A DNA stretch of 64,000 nucleotides from JANYHH01 sp965249745 (GTDB lineage: Bacteria > Deinococcota > Deinococci > Deinococcales > JAAFIG01), in contig OZ252252.1 in NCBI GenBank assembly GCA_965249745.1, positions 806,001 to 870,000 of the forward strand, in the 5' to 3' direction. Below the pieces are notes generated by a model that was not told the DNA's origin, made no database searches, and worked only from the letters and a program-made list of their open reading frames with translations. This document shows positions 51,295-60,792 of the stretch, in pieces. How positions within the stretch are numbered: position 1 is the first letter of the stretch; each line of letters begins with the position of its first letter. Both the position numbers and the translations under genes were made by a program.

Positions 51295-51804
51295 ATGCCA
51301 GTGCTTGCAATTGCGATTGTTCTCGTGTGGGTAGCGCTCGATCAGGCTTTGAAAGCCTGGGTGGTCGGCAATATCCCGATTAACACCTACGATTACGTGC
51401 AGACGATTCCGGGCTTTCTGTCTCTGGGTCACGTGACTAACACCGGGGCCGCTTGGAGCCTGTTCTCTGGAGCCACGCCCGTACTGATCGCGGTACGGGT
51501 CTTGGTAGGACTGGGCATTTTGATCTGGGTGATCCGCCAACCGAGAATGCCCCTCGTGAACGTCATCGCGTATTCCCTGGTGGTCGGCGGTGCCTTCGGT
51601 AATGCGATTGACGGTGTGCTGCGCGGTCACGTGATTGACATGCTCCAGAGCCACTGGTTGACAGCCATCTACCGACCGATCTTTGGAAACGCCTTCCCAA
51701 TCTTCAATCTCGCCGATACCGGTGTCGTCTGCGGCGTGATCCTGCTGGTCATTAGCAGCCTGATTCAGGACCGCAAACGCGCTCGAGACCCGCTGCTGCC
51801 CTGA
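51295..51804 (+). CDS. lspA: Lipoprotein signal peptidase (signal peptidase II)
   Basis: 169 residues, four membrane segments. Aspartyl protease motifs: GGAFGNAIDGVLRGHVIDML (catalytic Asp near 115) and FPIFNLADTGVVCG (catalytic Asp near 140); N-terminal LDQALKAWV and NTGAAWSL match the family. Cleaves signal peptides of lipoproteins such as the DUF3616 protein at 61643. TAAAGT (51283-51288) lies 6 nt before ATG 51295, leaderless. Confidence 0.95.
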   Translation: MPVLAIAIVLVWVALDQALKAWVVGNIPINTYDYVQTIPGFLSLGHVTNTGAAWSLFSGATPVLIAVRVLVGLGILIWVIRQPRMPLVNVIAYSLVVGGAFGNAIDGVLRGHVIDMLQSHWLTAIYRPIFGNAFPIFNLADTGVVCGVILLVISSLIQDRKRARDPLLP

Positions 51805-51929
51805 ACGACACCGCCGCAAAACGCGCTGCCATGACGGTTCCCTGACGAATCGCGCAAACGCTGTGGCACGAGTACACTGCGACTCGTAAAGGGATCGCTC
51901 CGACAAACCGGGCGATCAGGAGGCGATTT

Positions 51930-53576
51930 ATGACCATCTCGAGACGAGACATCCTCAAACTCTTCGGACTGGCGGGCACGGCGGGAGCCTTGCAGGGCGT
52001 GCCACAGGTGCAGGCGCAGGGACAAGCGTTGACGCTGACGATCCTGCACACCAACGACACCCACGATCACCTAGAGCCGACCACCTACAGCGGTAAAGAT
52101 GCGGCGGGCAAGGATTACAGCGTGCAATACGGCGGTGTGGCGCGAATCAAGACCACGATTGAAAGTTTGAAGCAGGGCGCGATCAACCCGCTCGTGCTGG
52201 ACGCGGGCGATGTCTTCACCGGCACGATTTACGGCATGATCTACAAGGGGCTAGCCGACTTAGCCTACATGGAAGCCTTCGGGGTGCAAGCCCAAACCAT
52301 CGGGAACCACGAGTTCGACAACGGCCCGAAACAGCTCTCCGACTACATGAAGAACGCTACTTTCCCCGTGGTGAGCGCCAACATTGACGCCAGCAACGAA
52401 CCCAGCCTGAAGGACCTGTTGAAGAAATCCACGACGCTCGAGGTCGGAGGACAGCAGGTTGGCATCGTCGGCGTGACCACGCCGGAAACGCCGATCACCT
52501 CGAGTCCCGGCGACACCGTGAAGTTCCTGGACCCACTTACGACCGTGCAAGCAGAAGTGGATCGCCTGCGCGGGACGGGCATTACGAAGATCATTCTGCT
52601 GTCGCACCTGGGCTATCTGAACGACCTCGAGTTGGCCAAGAAACTGACCGGCGTCGGCGTAATCGTCGGCGGTCACTCGCACACGCCGCTCGGGAAGTAC
52701 GAGGGGAATTCCCTTCCCAAAGCCGAGGGTGAGTACCCGACCGTCGTCAAGGACGCGAGTGGCAAGAGCGTGCTGGTGCTGCAAAGCTGGGAGTGGGGCA
52801 AGCTCTACGGTCGCATCCGCATCACGCTCAGCGGCGAGGGCGTCCCGGTCTTCTGGAAGGGCGAGAACACGCCCGTGACCGGTACCTTTAAGGCAGACGC
52901 ACGCCTGGCTGCGACCCTACGGGCCTTCACGGTTCCGGTGGACAGCTTCCGCAAGAATGTCGTCGGTGAAGCCAAGGTCCGCCTCAACGGAGACCGCGCC
53001 GATGTCCGTAAGCGCGAAACCAACCTCAGCAACCTGATCGCCGACGCGAACCTGTGGAAAACCCAGAAGTACGGGACTAGCATCAGCCTGCAAAACGGCG
53101 GCGGCGTCCGCGCCAGTATTGAAGCCGGACCCGTCAACCAGGGCAACATCATTGACGTGCAACCCTTCGGCAACACGCTGTTCGTGATGGACGTGACCGG
53201 AGCCGAGCTGCGGGCCGCGCTCGAGAACGGTGTCTCGCAGTGGGAGGCGGGCGCGGGCCGGTTCTTGCAGGTCTCCGGCTTGAAATACACGTTTGACCTG
53301 TCGCAGAAACCTGGCTCGAGGGTCAAAGACGTGCAGATTGGTAACGCCAAGGACGGTTTCAAACCTTTGGACGACAAGGCGACGTACAAGACCGTGGTCA
53401 ACAATTTCATGGCGGCGGGCGGTGACGGCTTCGACTCCTTGAAGAACGCCAAGGGAACCCGGATTGACACGTATCTGCCCGATTACGGTGTGATGAGCGA
53501 ATACTTCCAATTCCTGAAAGTCGCCGAACCCAAGGTCGAAGGTCGCATCACGATTCTGAACGAACCGAAAGCCTGA
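51930..53576 (+). CDS. Tat-exported 5'-nucleotidase/metallophosphatase
   Basis: 548 residues. Twin-arginine signal SRRDILKLFGLAG at the N-terminus. N-terminal metallophosphoesterase domain: ILHTNDTHDHLEP (near 35), GDVFTG, GNHEFDNG (near 113), LSHLGYLNDLE and GGHSHTPLG (near 248). C-terminal 5'-nucleotidase domain with NGGGVRASI and substrate-binding aromatic residues. Hydrolyses extracellular nucleotides for phosphate and nucleoside uptake. AGGAGG precedes ATG 51930. Ended by an intrinsic terminator. Confidence 0.93.
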   Translation: MTISRRDILKLFGLAGTAGALQGVPQVQAQGQALTLTILHTNDTHDHLEPTTYSGKDAAGKDYSVQYGGVARIKTTIESLKQGAINPLVLDAGDVFTGTIYGMIYKGLADLAYMEAFGVQAQTIGNHEFDNGPKQLSDYMKNATFPVVSANIDASNEPSLKDLLKKSTTLEVGGQQVGIVGVTTPETPITSSPGDTVKFLDPLTTVQAEVDRLRGTGITKIILLSHLGYLNDLELAKKLTGVGVIVGGHSHTPLGKYEGNSLPKAEGEYPTVVKDASGKSVLVLQSWEWGKLYGRIRITLSGEGVPVFWKGENTPVTGTFKADARLAATLRAFTVPVDSFRKNVVGEAKVRLNGDRADVRKRETNLSNLIADANLWKTQKYGTSISLQNGGGVRASIEAGPVNQGNIIDVQPFGNTLFVMDVTGAELRAALENGVSQWEAGAGRFLQVSGLKYTFDLSQKPGSRVKDVQIGNAKDGFKPLDDKATYKTVVNNFMAAGGDGFDSLKNAKGTRIDTYLPDYGVMSEYFQFLKVAEPKVEGRITILNEPKA

Positions 53577-53597
53577 CCGACATGAGGGCAAAGAAAG

Positions 53598-53624
53598 GGG
53601 ACGCAGAACTTCTGCGTCCCCTTT
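53598..53624 (+). terminator. Intrinsic terminator after the 5'-nucleotidase gene
   Basis: Perfect stem GGGGACGCAGA/TCTGCGTCCCC around ACT followed by TTTTC. Confidence 0.88.
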
Positions 53625-53627
53625 TCA

Positions 53628-53910
53628 GATTGACTCGAGCGGATGGCTGGAGCCTCGAGCCGATGCGCCCCTTTGCCTCTCCCCGCGTTCGCTACCGCCG
53701 CAGGCGGGTGAGGGGCTTGTTTCAGCGAGTTGTCCTTGACTTTCGTCTGGAGCAACGGTCGTTGGGACGTGATTGGCGGTCTCCTGGGTGGGCGGGTTTG
53801 CCGTGGCAAACCTCTACGGGTTACGGGGATGAGGGTGAAGACAGATAGTCGTCTCGAGCGTCAACCAGCCGCATCTCCACAGGTCAGCATCACTAGAACC
53901 TTTGCCGGGT
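53628..53910. other. Intergenic region with palindromic element, no gene
   Basis: Contains GGTTTGCCGTGGCAAACC near 53796-53813 followed by TCTACGGG, the same plan as the palindrome plus CTACGGG at 4696-4722. An earlier part (GCCTCTCC ... GTGAGGGG) also recalls the 4551-4600 element. Possibly two copies of one mobile palindromic unit. No coding sequence supported. Confidence 0.45.
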
Positions 53911-54621
53911 TTACTTCTGCTTCTCGAGGTAGACGCTGATGTTCTTGTTCTTTGGCAGCGTCGCCTTGCCCCCACTGAAGGACTTGTATCCAGCGGCCTC
54001 CAGCGTAAAGCTGTACTCGCCCGCTGCGAGGTTCTCGAAGACGAACGGAGCCTCGCCCCTGGCGATCTCGGAGCCGTCCTTGGAAAGCACGACCGTGGAC
54101 CCACCGATGCTTTGCTTCTCCAGTGGGGTGATCCGCAGACGGCACGGGCACTGCGCGTTGCTGGCAGTCGTCAAACCCTGCGCTACACTGAGTTTCAAGT
54201 CCGCGCTCGAGCTTGCCCCTTTGAGCTGATAGCTGTACTCGCCGGGTGCCGGCTTAGAGACGTAATACGACCATTTGCCGTCCGCGCCGACCGTCACCTG
54301 CCCGACCACCACGCCGTTCTGAAGCAACTCGAGGCGTTCTCCTGCTGGGCCGGTCCCCTCGAGCAGGTAATCCTGAGCGTCCAGCCTCTCGCCCGCGACC
54401 GGATACGTGAACGCCAGGGTGCTGTTGGTCGCCGGGGCAGCCGCGACTGGGGCTGCCCCATCACCGATCAGCACGCCCAAGGGAGCGCTCAAGCCCATCA
54501 GTACAGCCGCCGCACCGAAGACCAAGCCCGCGTTGCGCCGCTTGCCGAAGGCGAACATCACACCGCCGTACGCGAACGCGCCGACCCCTGCCAGCAGGAA
54601 CAGTAAAAACCAAAGACTCAT
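53911..54621 (-). CDS. Membrane-anchored protein with PEGA-like domain
   Basis: 236 residues: two hydrophobic segments at 1-55, then two extracytoplasmic beta-sandwich repeats; the second (about 165-235, GGSTVVLSKDGSEIARGEAP, then GEYSFTLEAAGYKSFSG) follows the PEGA pattern, domains often found in cell-envelope proteins. A CPC cysteine pair lies near 160. AGGGAG precedes ATG 54621. Role unknown, probably envelope structure. Confidence 0.7.
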   Translation of the reverse strand: MSLWFLLFLLAGVGAFAYGGVMFAFGKRRNAGLVFGAAAVLMGLSAPLGVLIGDGAAPVAAAPATNSTLAFTYPVAGERLDAQDYLLEGTGPAGERLELLQNGVVVGQVTVGADGKWSYYVSKPAPGEYSYQLKGASSSADLKLSVAQGLTTASNAQCPCRLRITPLEKQSIGGSTVVLSKDGSEIARGEAPFVFENLAAGEYSFTLEAAGYKSFSGGKATLPKNKNISVYLEKQK

Positions 54622-54807
54622 CCATTCTCCCTAAAGGCGCACGCCCCGAACGCTGCCGGGTCGAAACGCACGGTTTTCTATAGCTCTCTTTCTACAGCCC
54701 TCTCGAGCCGGTCTGAACCTCGAGCACAAAACGCACTTCGAGGGGAGTGTACACGAAACGCAGACCCGGTCAGAAATCCCCTCAAAGCATCAGGCTAGAA
54801 TCGTGGG

Positions 54808-55530
54808 ATGTTGATCTACGGACGCAATCCCGTACTCGAGGCGCTGAGGAGCGGCGCGGTCAGCCGCGTGTACGCCGCCGATGGGATCGAAGCGAGCTTC
54901 ATCAAAGAGTTAGAGCGAGCCTGCCGCGAGGCTGACGTGGGACTGGAATGGCACGGACGGATTGATCTGGATCAGGCGGTCAAGACCACGCAACATCAGG
55001 GTGTCGTAGCGGAAATTCCAGATGCCAGTTGGAGCGACCTGGAAGATGCTTTTGAGCTGGCGGAATCCCGCGACGAATTGCCGTTGCTGATTCTGTTGGA
55101 CGGCATCACCGATCCGCACAATTTCGGCGCGATCATCCGCTCCGCTGAGGTCTTAGGGGCACACGGCGTCGTCGTGGAGGAGCGCCGCAGCGCACCGCTG
55201 AACGCGACCGTGGTGAAAAGCTCCGCCGGGGCGACCGCCTATCTGCCGCTGGTGCAAGTCGTCAATCTGCCGCGCCTGATAGACGAGCTGAAACAGCGCG
55301 GCGTCTGGGTCTACGGAGCCGCTGGGGAAGCCAAGCTGACCTTGGAGCAGTTGGACACGAAACGCGCCCTGGCGCTGGTGATCGGCAGCGAGGGCGACGG
55401 GATGCGCCGCTTGGTGCGCGAGAAATGCGATGAGCTGGTGCAAATTCCGACTCGAGGCAAAGTGCAGAGTTTGAACGCCAGCGTGGCGGCGGCGATTTTG
55501 ATTCACGGCGCGATCTCGAGGCGAGGTTGA
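54808..55530 (+). CDS. rlmB: 23S rRNA (guanosine-2'-O-)-methyltransferase RlmB
   Basis: 240 residues. N-terminal L30e-like substrate-binding domain and C-terminal SpoU knotted methyltransferase: LDGITDPHNFGAIIRSAEVLG (motif I), ALVIGSEGDGMRRLV (motif II), IPTRGKVQSLNASVAAAI (motif III). Methylates G2251 (E. coli numbering) of 23S rRNA using SAM. TAGAAT (54796-54801) lies 6 nt before ATG 54808. Confidence 0.92.
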   Translation: MLIYGRNPVLEALRSGAVSRVYAADGIEASFIKELERACREADVGLEWHGRIDLDQAVKTTQHQGVVAEIPDASWSDLEDAFELAESRDELPLLILLDGITDPHNFGAIIRSAEVLGAHGVVVEERRSAPLNATVVKSSAGATAYLPLVQVVNLPRLIDELKQRGVWVYGAAGEAKLTLEQLDTKRALALVIGSEGDGMRRLVREKCDELVQIPTRGKVQSLNASVAAAILIHGAISRRG

Positions 55531-55607
55531 AGAACAGCATCTTTTGGGGAGCGAGTCTTAGCTCGCCCAGCACTCGAGGGACTTGCTTCACCGCTCAGAT
55601 GACTCCC

Positions 55608-55638
55608 TTGACCTTGCCGTAACGTCAAACCGTACGCT
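55608..55638 (+). promoter_or_regulatory. MerR-type promoter of the regulator gene
   Basis: TTGACC (55608-55613) and TACGCT (55633-55638) are 19 bp apart, the stretched spacer diagnostic of MerR activation. TTGAC and GTCAA (55623-55627) form the dyad within the spacer. Confidence 0.85.
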
Positions 55639-55665
55639 CCTGAGGGCACGCCAAGGAGAAACACA

Positions 55666-56517
55666 ATGTTCCGAATCGGTGAGTTCTCGATCATCGCCCA
55701 AGTTTCGGGTCGCCTATTACGCTACTACGACGAGATCGGCCTTCTGCCCCCGGAATTCACCGATCCTCAAACCGGTTACCGTTTCTATAGCGCCAGTCAA
55801 CTGCCGCGATTAAACCGTATCCTGGCCTCAAAGGAACTCGGCTTCTCGCTCGAGCAGATCGCGCGGTTGCTAGAGCGGGACATCTCCACGGACGAGCTTC
55901 GCGGGATGCTGACCCTGCGCAAAGCCCAGATCGAGCAAACCGTGCACGAAGAAACAGAGCGCCTGCGCGTGGTCGAGTCGCGGCTGCAACAGATCGAGAC
56001 CCACGGCTTAGTCCAAGCCCCCGATGTCGTGCTGAAAGCCGTTCCCGCCCAGCGCTTCCTCTCCTTGCGCGAGGTGCTGCCCGGCATGGACGCGGTTCGA
56101 GGACTGGTACAGAACATCTACGGCACGGTCCCTACCGCGCTCGGGGCAAGTCACCTCGGTCATATCGCGGTGGTGATCCACTCGCCGATGTTCAATCCAG
56201 ACGCGTTTGATCTCGAGGTCGGCTATTTGTTGACTGGGAAAGCTCCGAAATCGGTTCGCGTCTCCGAAGATCGCGTGCTAACGCAGCGTGAGTTGCCCGC
56301 CATCGAAACGATGGCGACACTCGTCCACGTTGGACCACTCAACGAAACCCACCGTGAGTACGGCGCGCTCGGTCGGTGGCTCGAACAGAATAATTGGGAG
56401 ATCATCGGGACTGGCCGGGAAATATTGATGCAACTGCCGCTGATCACTCCACACGACGAGGCGGTGGTCGAGCTTCAATTACCCGTTCGTAGAGCCAAAG
56501 CGAGTCTAAGCACTTGA
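55666..56517 (+). CDS. MerR family regulator with GyrI-like effector domain
   Basis: 283 residues. N-terminal MerR helix-turn-helix (RIGEFSIIAQVSGRLLRYYD, then EIGLLPP and GYRFYSASQ), coiled-coil about 85-115, and a C-terminal GyrI/BmrR-type drug-binding domain (about 125-280, with PAQRFLSLREVLPGM). Likely senses a small hydrophobic or cationic compound. AAGGAG precedes ATG 55666. Controls itself and the downstream methyltransferase through two near-identical stretched promoters. Confidence 0.92.
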   Translation: MFRIGEFSIIAQVSGRLLRYYDEIGLLPPEFTDPQTGYRFYSASQLPRLNRILASKELGFSLEQIARLLERDISTDELRGMLTLRKAQIEQTVHEETERLRVVESRLQQIETHGLVQAPDVVLKAVPAQRFLSLREVLPGMDAVRGLVQNIYGTVPTALGASHLGHIAVVIHSPMFNPDAFDLEVGYLLTGKAPKSVRVSEDRVLTQRELPAIETMATLVHVGPLNETHREYGALGRWLEQNNWEIIGTGREILMQLPLITPHDEAVVELQLPVRRAKASLST

Positions 56518-56544
56518 CTTTGCCGCTACGTCAAATCCTAGGTT
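56514..56544 (+). promoter_or_regulatory. MerR-type promoter of the methyltransferase gene
   Basis: TTGACT (56514-56519) and TAGGTT (56539-56544) are 19 bp apart with the same GTCAA dyad arm; the -35 box overlaps the regulator's TGA stop. The sequence TTGACYTTGCCGYWACGTCA is shared with the promoter at 55608. Confidence 0.85.
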
Positions 56545-56577
56545 GTTGTCATCTTCGCGCAAAAGGAGAAGATGACA

Positions 56578-57408
56578 ATGAACTCGAACCATTCAGAACA
56601 CGACCAGCACTACGCACCTGGCGATGTCGAGGGCGCAGTGTTAGCTGCCCTGAGCGCCCAGTACGGCGACGACACCCCACTGACGATTGAAGACCTGACC
56701 GCCTGGGATCAGTTTCACTCGGGTGGACTCGAGGCGACCCACGCCCTGATGCAGCGCGCCAAAATCACCGCCTCAGACCGTGTGCTGGATGTCGGCGGCG
56801 GATTCGGTGGGTCAGCGCGGTTGCTGGCCCATGAGATCGGCTGTCATGTGACGGTGCTCGACCTGACCGAAGCCTACTGCCGCATCGGTGAACACCTCAC
56901 GGCTCGCACCAACCTGACGGACCGCGTGGAATTCCGGCACGGTAACGCCCTCGAGTTGCCGTTCGAGGCATCAAGTTTTGATCTCGTCTGGACGCAGCAC
57001 AGCTCCATGAACATCGCCGATAAAGCGGCACAGTACGCCCAGATTCATCGGGTCTTGCGCCCCGGCGGGCGGCTGGCGCAGCACGAAGTCAGCCTCGGTT
57101 CGGGCGAAGCACTGCATTACCCCGTGCCGTGGGCGCGCAGTCAGGACACCACCTTTCTCGAGACTCAAGAAAAATTGCGCGAGATGGCAATATCGGCTGG
57201 CTTTCGTGAACTCGAGTGGACCGACATCACCGATTGGACGTTGGACTGGTTTCGAGGGCGGGGGCGCGCGGCGCAAAATGTGGCCACAAGCAGCTTGGGA
57301 TTAAACCTGCTGTTGGGATCGGATGCGGCAGCGATGGGGCGCAACTTTTTTCTGAACGCCCAGGAAGGAAAGATTCGTGTGCTTCAAGGCGTGTTCGAGC
57401 GGCTTTGA
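56578..57408 (+). CDS. SAM-dependent methyltransferase
   Basis: 276 residues from ATG 56578 (AAAGGAG at proper distance; an ATG 6 bp upstream is too close to the site). Class I methyltransferase motifs: VLDVGGGFGGSARLLA (near 64), VTVLDLTEAYCRIG, GNALELPFEASSFDLVWTQH and RVLRPGGRLAQHEV. Resembles small-molecule (sarcosine or phytol-type) methyltransferases. Under MerR control, so may modify the inducing compound. Confidence 0.88.
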   Translation: MNSNHSEHDQHYAPGDVEGAVLAALSAQYGDDTPLTIEDLTAWDQFHSGGLEATHALMQRAKITASDRVLDVGGGFGGSARLLAHEIGCHVTVLDLTEAYCRIGEHLTARTNLTDRVEFRHGNALELPFEASSFDLVWTQHSSMNIADKAAQYAQIHRVLRPGGRLAQHEVSLGSGEALHYPVPWARSQDTTFLETQEKLREMAISAGFRELEWTDITDWTLDWFRGRGRAAQNVATSSLGLNLLLGSDAAAMGRNFFLNAQEGKIRVLQGVFERL

Positions 57409-57456
57409 CCGTTTAGCACTTCCAGTCGTCCACCGAACGTATAAGGAGCCATCACC

Positions 57457-58545
57457 ATGAACACGAACAAGCCCAGAATCCTCATCCTGACCGCCGCCGG
57501 AAAAACCGGTTTGCCAACAGCGCTTCAACTCCTCAAAGAAGGATTTCCCGTGACCGCCTTCGTTCGCAAGGAAGACCAACGCAGCGAAAAACTCAAATCG
57601 AAAGGTGCAGATATCGTCGCTGGGTCGCTCACCGACATCAACGACATGCGAAAGGCCATGAACGGGGCGCAACGCGCGTACTTCTGCGCCCCGACCCCGA
57701 CCGAGGCATCCAACCTGCGGATTGCATCGGTGTTCACCGCAGTCGCCGCAGAGCAGAAACTGGAGTCGGTCGTCGCCATGAGTCAGTGGCTCTCCAACCC
57801 GAACCACCCGTCAATTCATACTCGAGAAACCTGGCTAGCTGACCAGATGCTGGCCCTGTTGCCGAATACCGATGTCACCACCATCAACGTGGGTTTCTTT
57901 GCCGACAACGATCTGGTTCCCCTGGCCTTCGCTGCTCAGCTCGGGATGTTGATGCTGCCCTACGGAAAGGGTCGCAACGCGCCGCCCTCGAACGAGGACA
58001 TCGCCGCCGTGATCGCCGAAATCCTGGCGAGACCCGAGGGACACGCGGGCAAGACGTATCGGCCAACAGGTCCCAAACTCTTGTCACCGGAAGACTTGGC
58101 ACAGATTCTCTCGAGGGTGCTCGGACGAAAGGTGCGGTACGTTGATGCGCCGATCTGGACAGTCAAGAAAGTCATGCAAGGCTTCGGACTGTCTAATTTT
58201 CTGATCGCTCAGACCGAGCAGTACTACCTCGACTACCAGCGTGACGCCTTCGCTGTTGGCGCACCGACGGATGTGGTTCGCCGCATCACGGGGCGGGAAG
58301 CGGAGGACTTCGAGACCATCGCCCGGCGTTACGTGGCGAAGATGCCCGATGCCAAACCGAACTTCTTCACGATGCTGAAATTGATGGCGTTGATGCCGAT
58401 CTGGATGCTGCGGTCTAGCCCAAAAACTGCCCAGCACTTGTACAAAGGTGATTTCTCGAGCGCACAGCGCATCAGTCTGAGCGCGAACTCACCCGAGTGG
58501 CACAACAGCCATGATCTCCCCGCCATTGGAAGAGCTTCATTGTAA
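57457..58545 (+). CDS. NmrA-like NAD(P)-binding protein
   Basis: 362 residues. N-terminal Rossmann motif ILTAAGKTGLPTALQLLKEG, then VRKEDQRSEKLKSKGADIVA and GSLTDINDMRKAMNG, as in NmrA/quinone-reductase-like proteins; LSPEDLAQILSRVLGRKVRY is characteristic. The C-terminal extension (290-362) is longer than usual. AAGGAG precedes ATG 57457. Probably co-transcribed with the methyltransferase, 48 bp upstream, hence part of the MerR response. Confidence 0.82.
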   Translation: MNTNKPRILILTAAGKTGLPTALQLLKEGFPVTAFVRKEDQRSEKLKSKGADIVAGSLTDINDMRKAMNGAQRAYFCAPTPTEASNLRIASVFTAVAAEQKLESVVAMSQWLSNPNHPSIHTRETWLADQMLALLPNTDVTTINVGFFADNDLVPLAFAAQLGMLMLPYGKGRNAPPSNEDIAAVIAEILARPEGHAGKTYRPTGPKLLSPEDLAQILSRVLGRKVRYVDAPIWTVKKVMQGFGLSNFLIAQTEQYYLDYQRDAFAVGAPTDVVRRITGREAEDFETIARRYVAKMPDAKPNFFTMLKLMALMPIWMLRSSPKTAQHLYKGDFSSAQRISLSANSPEWHNSHDLPAIGRASL

Positions 58546-58701
58546 TCGTGGGCAACCTGACGACGAAGGAACAGCCAGCCACTGGGAAACGCAGCCACTC
58601 AAGCTGCGAGTGATCGTGCAACAGGCTAGAGATTTCGTTCTATGCTTGGTGAAGAATTTCAGGCTCGAGGCCGAACGCCAACTCCACAGCAGACTGCTTC
58701 C

Positions 58702-59406
58702 ATGATCACAACCCCTTCCCACCTCCTGGACAACCCCATCTGGCACGCCTTGACGACGACTCACGCCGACTTTGCCCAAGGCGGTGCGTTGGCTCGGCGC
58801 TACCCCCACGATGTGGCTCCGTTCGCGGCCTGCATCGAAGACTCGAGCGCGGCTTTCATGGAGCTGGCGGAAGTGGTACAACCCCAGGGAGTTGCCGCAA
58901 CCTTCACGGCAACCCCGCTCGAGGTTCCGAGCGGCTGGGAGACACTGCATCGGCAGGTGATCTCGCAGATGGTTTGCGAGCGGCTGATCCCCGCCCCCGA
59001 GTTGGACCTCGAGGTCTTGGGCGAGGCTGACGTGCCGGACATGCTGGCGCTGGTCGAACTCACCAAGCCAGGGCCGTTCAAGTGGCATACCATCCGCATG
59101 GGCCGGTATTTTGGGTTGCGCCAGGAGGGTGTGCTGGTGGCGATGGCCGGGGAGCGCCTGCGGCTCGAGGGTTTCACTGAGGTCAGCGCAGTGTGCACGC
59201 GCCCTGACTGCCAAGGCCGGGGCTACGGCAAGGCGCTCGTCCAGCGGGTCTGCCAGGGCATCTTGGCTCGACGGGAGATGCCCTTCTTGCACGTCAAGAC
59301 TGACAACGCTGGGGCGGTGCGTGCGTACGAGCGGCTCGGTTTTGCCGAGCGGACGAAGATCAACTTGGGGGTTCTGCGCCTCACCGAAAGGAAATCACCG
59401 CCGTAA
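58702..59406 (+). CDS. GNAT family N-acetyltransferase
   Basis: 234 residues from ATG 58702, chosen because homologues begin at a HLLDNPIWHALTT-type sequence; the open frame extends to 58642. C-terminal GNAT core with acetyl-CoA loop CTRPDCQGRGYGKALVQRV (near 175) and DNAGAVRAYERLGFAERTKI. The N-terminal 100 residues are a degenerate GNAT half. Substrate unknown. No clear ribosome site or -10 box, so the start is uncertain. Confidence 0.8.
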   Translation: MITTPSHLLDNPIWHALTTTHADFAQGGALARRYPHDVAPFAACIEDSSAAFMELAEVVQPQGVAATFTATPLEVPSGWETLHRQVISQMVCERLIPAPELDLEVLGEADVPDMLALVELTKPGPFKWHTIRMGRYFGLRQEGVLVAMAGERLRLEGFTEVSAVCTRPDCQGRGYGKALVQRVCQGILARREMPFLHVKTDNAGAVRAYERLGFAERTKINLGVLRLTERKSPP

Positions 59407-59597
59407 GAGAGCGAACCCACCGCGTCGAGATGGGCCTCGTGCGCCTCAGTTGTAAGGCACGTGACGGGCGCTGGACCTCAAGAGCCGAGTGTAGAAAGCG
59501 CATTGTCGCGCTCACGTAGGTCTCGGTGGGAATGTCAGTCAACCTCCGTTCGCCCAGCCCTCGAGCCAGCCGTCGTTAGGAGCCTCGAGCTGCGTCC

Positions 59598-60308
59598 CTA
59601 ACCGAGCGCTCCGACCGCCAGGTTCAGCGTCAACGCCAGAATCGCAGTGTTGAAAATAAATGACACCAGCGCGTGCATCAGCACCACGGCGCGAAAAGCA
59701 CGGCTCGAGACGGTGACATCGGAGACCTGAAACGCCATGCCGAGGGTGAACGAGAAGTACGCGAAGTCCAAGTCAGAGGGTTCCTCGCCACCGGGGAATT
59801 GCAAGCCGCCCGGCGTGCCGTCGTCGCGGTAGTACAGGTGCGCGTAGTGCAGCGTGAACGAGGTGTGCATCGTGAACCACGAGACCAGCACCGAGATCAC
59901 ACAGAACGCCGCCAAGAGATTCGCCTCGGCGGTCAGCACTTTGGCTTGCGAGGTGATGTAAATCGCCAGTGCTAAGCTCAGCAGGCTCGAGGTGAGCAAA
60001 ATCCCCAACACCGTCAGGCGTCCGGGGTCTTCGCTGGCGGCCCTGGCTTTTGTGATTTCCGGGGTGGCGGGCAGGATGACGCGTCCCCAGGCGAGACCGC
60101 TGAGCGTGGCCGCGCCCGCTACCCAACCGATCATCACGCCCCAGGACGCGCCGAGGTGCAGCAGCAGCGAGACGCCCTCACCGACCGCTAAGCCAATGGT
60201 GAGTGACCACAGCAAGGAGCTGCGGGTGCGTTTCAAGGAGCGCGAGGAGAACGCGGGACGATCTTCCAGGGCAGTCTTCGTGTCGGGGGCAGAGTTCGGG
60301 GCGGACAT
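59598..60308 (-). CDS. DUF1345 family membrane protein
   Basis: 236 residues with five to six hydrophobic segments. The DUF1345 signature is clear: SDLDFAYFSFTLGMAFQVSD near 180, followed by HALVSFIFNTAILALTLN. Function of the family unknown. ATG 60308 follows the preceding stop after 1 bp, so it is the third gene of the DUF3248-DUF3809-DUF1345 operon. Confidence 0.88.
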   Translation of the reverse strand: MSAPNSAPDTKTALEDRPAFSSRSLKRTRSSLLWSLTIGLAVGEGVSLLLHLGASWGVMIGWVAGAATLSGLAWGRVILPATPEITKARAASEDPGRLTVLGILLTSSLLSLALAIYITSQAKVLTAEANLLAAFCVISVLVSWFTMHTSFTLHYAHLYYRDDGTPGGLQFPGGEEPSDLDFAYFSFTLGMAFQVSDVTVSSRAFRAVVLMHALVSFIFNTAILALTLNLAVGALG

Positions 60309-60309
60309 G

Positions 60310-60792
60310 TCAGCCCTGGGCGGCGATGCCCGCCGCCACGCCGCGTGGAAATTCCAAGGTCATGCGTTCCACCGATTTCGTGGCTGTCGCCTGGGCCATC
60401 TTCTCGAACGCCTTGCCGCCCCACTTCTCAGAGCTGGGCAGCGCCACGAAGACCACGATCTGTAAGCGGTACAGAATGCTCGAGCCGTGTTCTGATAGGG
60501 TAGCGCGCCCCTGCCCAGAGACCTTCGCCCAGGCGCGACCGGAGCGCTCCAAACCGATCAGGTCCGCGCCGTCCGGGTGAGGCTCCAAACGCGAGCGAAA
60601 GTCCAGCAGTTGCTGTCCCAGGAACGGCACGTCCACCGCCAGGTCCGCGGCCACATCCGCCCCCTCGAGCCGCAGGTTCTTGATGAAACTGACGCGGCTG
60701 AGCGAACGCTCCACATCGCGCACAAAGGCAATCGCCTCGTCTTTGGAGCCGGGGTGCGGGATCGTGAACTCGCGGCTGACCTCGATGTTCAC
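60310..60792 (-). CDS. DUF3809 family protein
   Basis: 160 residues from GTG 60792, chosen because it overlaps the upstream stop as GTGA; a GTG 9 bp further upstream is also in frame. Deinococcus-type family resembling SRPBCC lipid-binding proteins (NIEVSREFTIPHPGSKDEAI, VPFLGQQLLDFRSRLEPHPD). Second gene of a three-gene operon. Role unknown. Confidence 0.82.
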   Translation of the reverse strand: MNIEVSREFTIPHPGSKDEAIAFVRDVERSLSRVSFIKNLRLEGADVAADLAVDVPFLGQQLLDFRSRLEPHPDGADLIGLERSGRAWAKVSGQGRATLSEHGSSILYRLQIVVFVALPSSEKWGGKAFEKMAQATATKSVERMTLEFPRGVAAGIAAQG

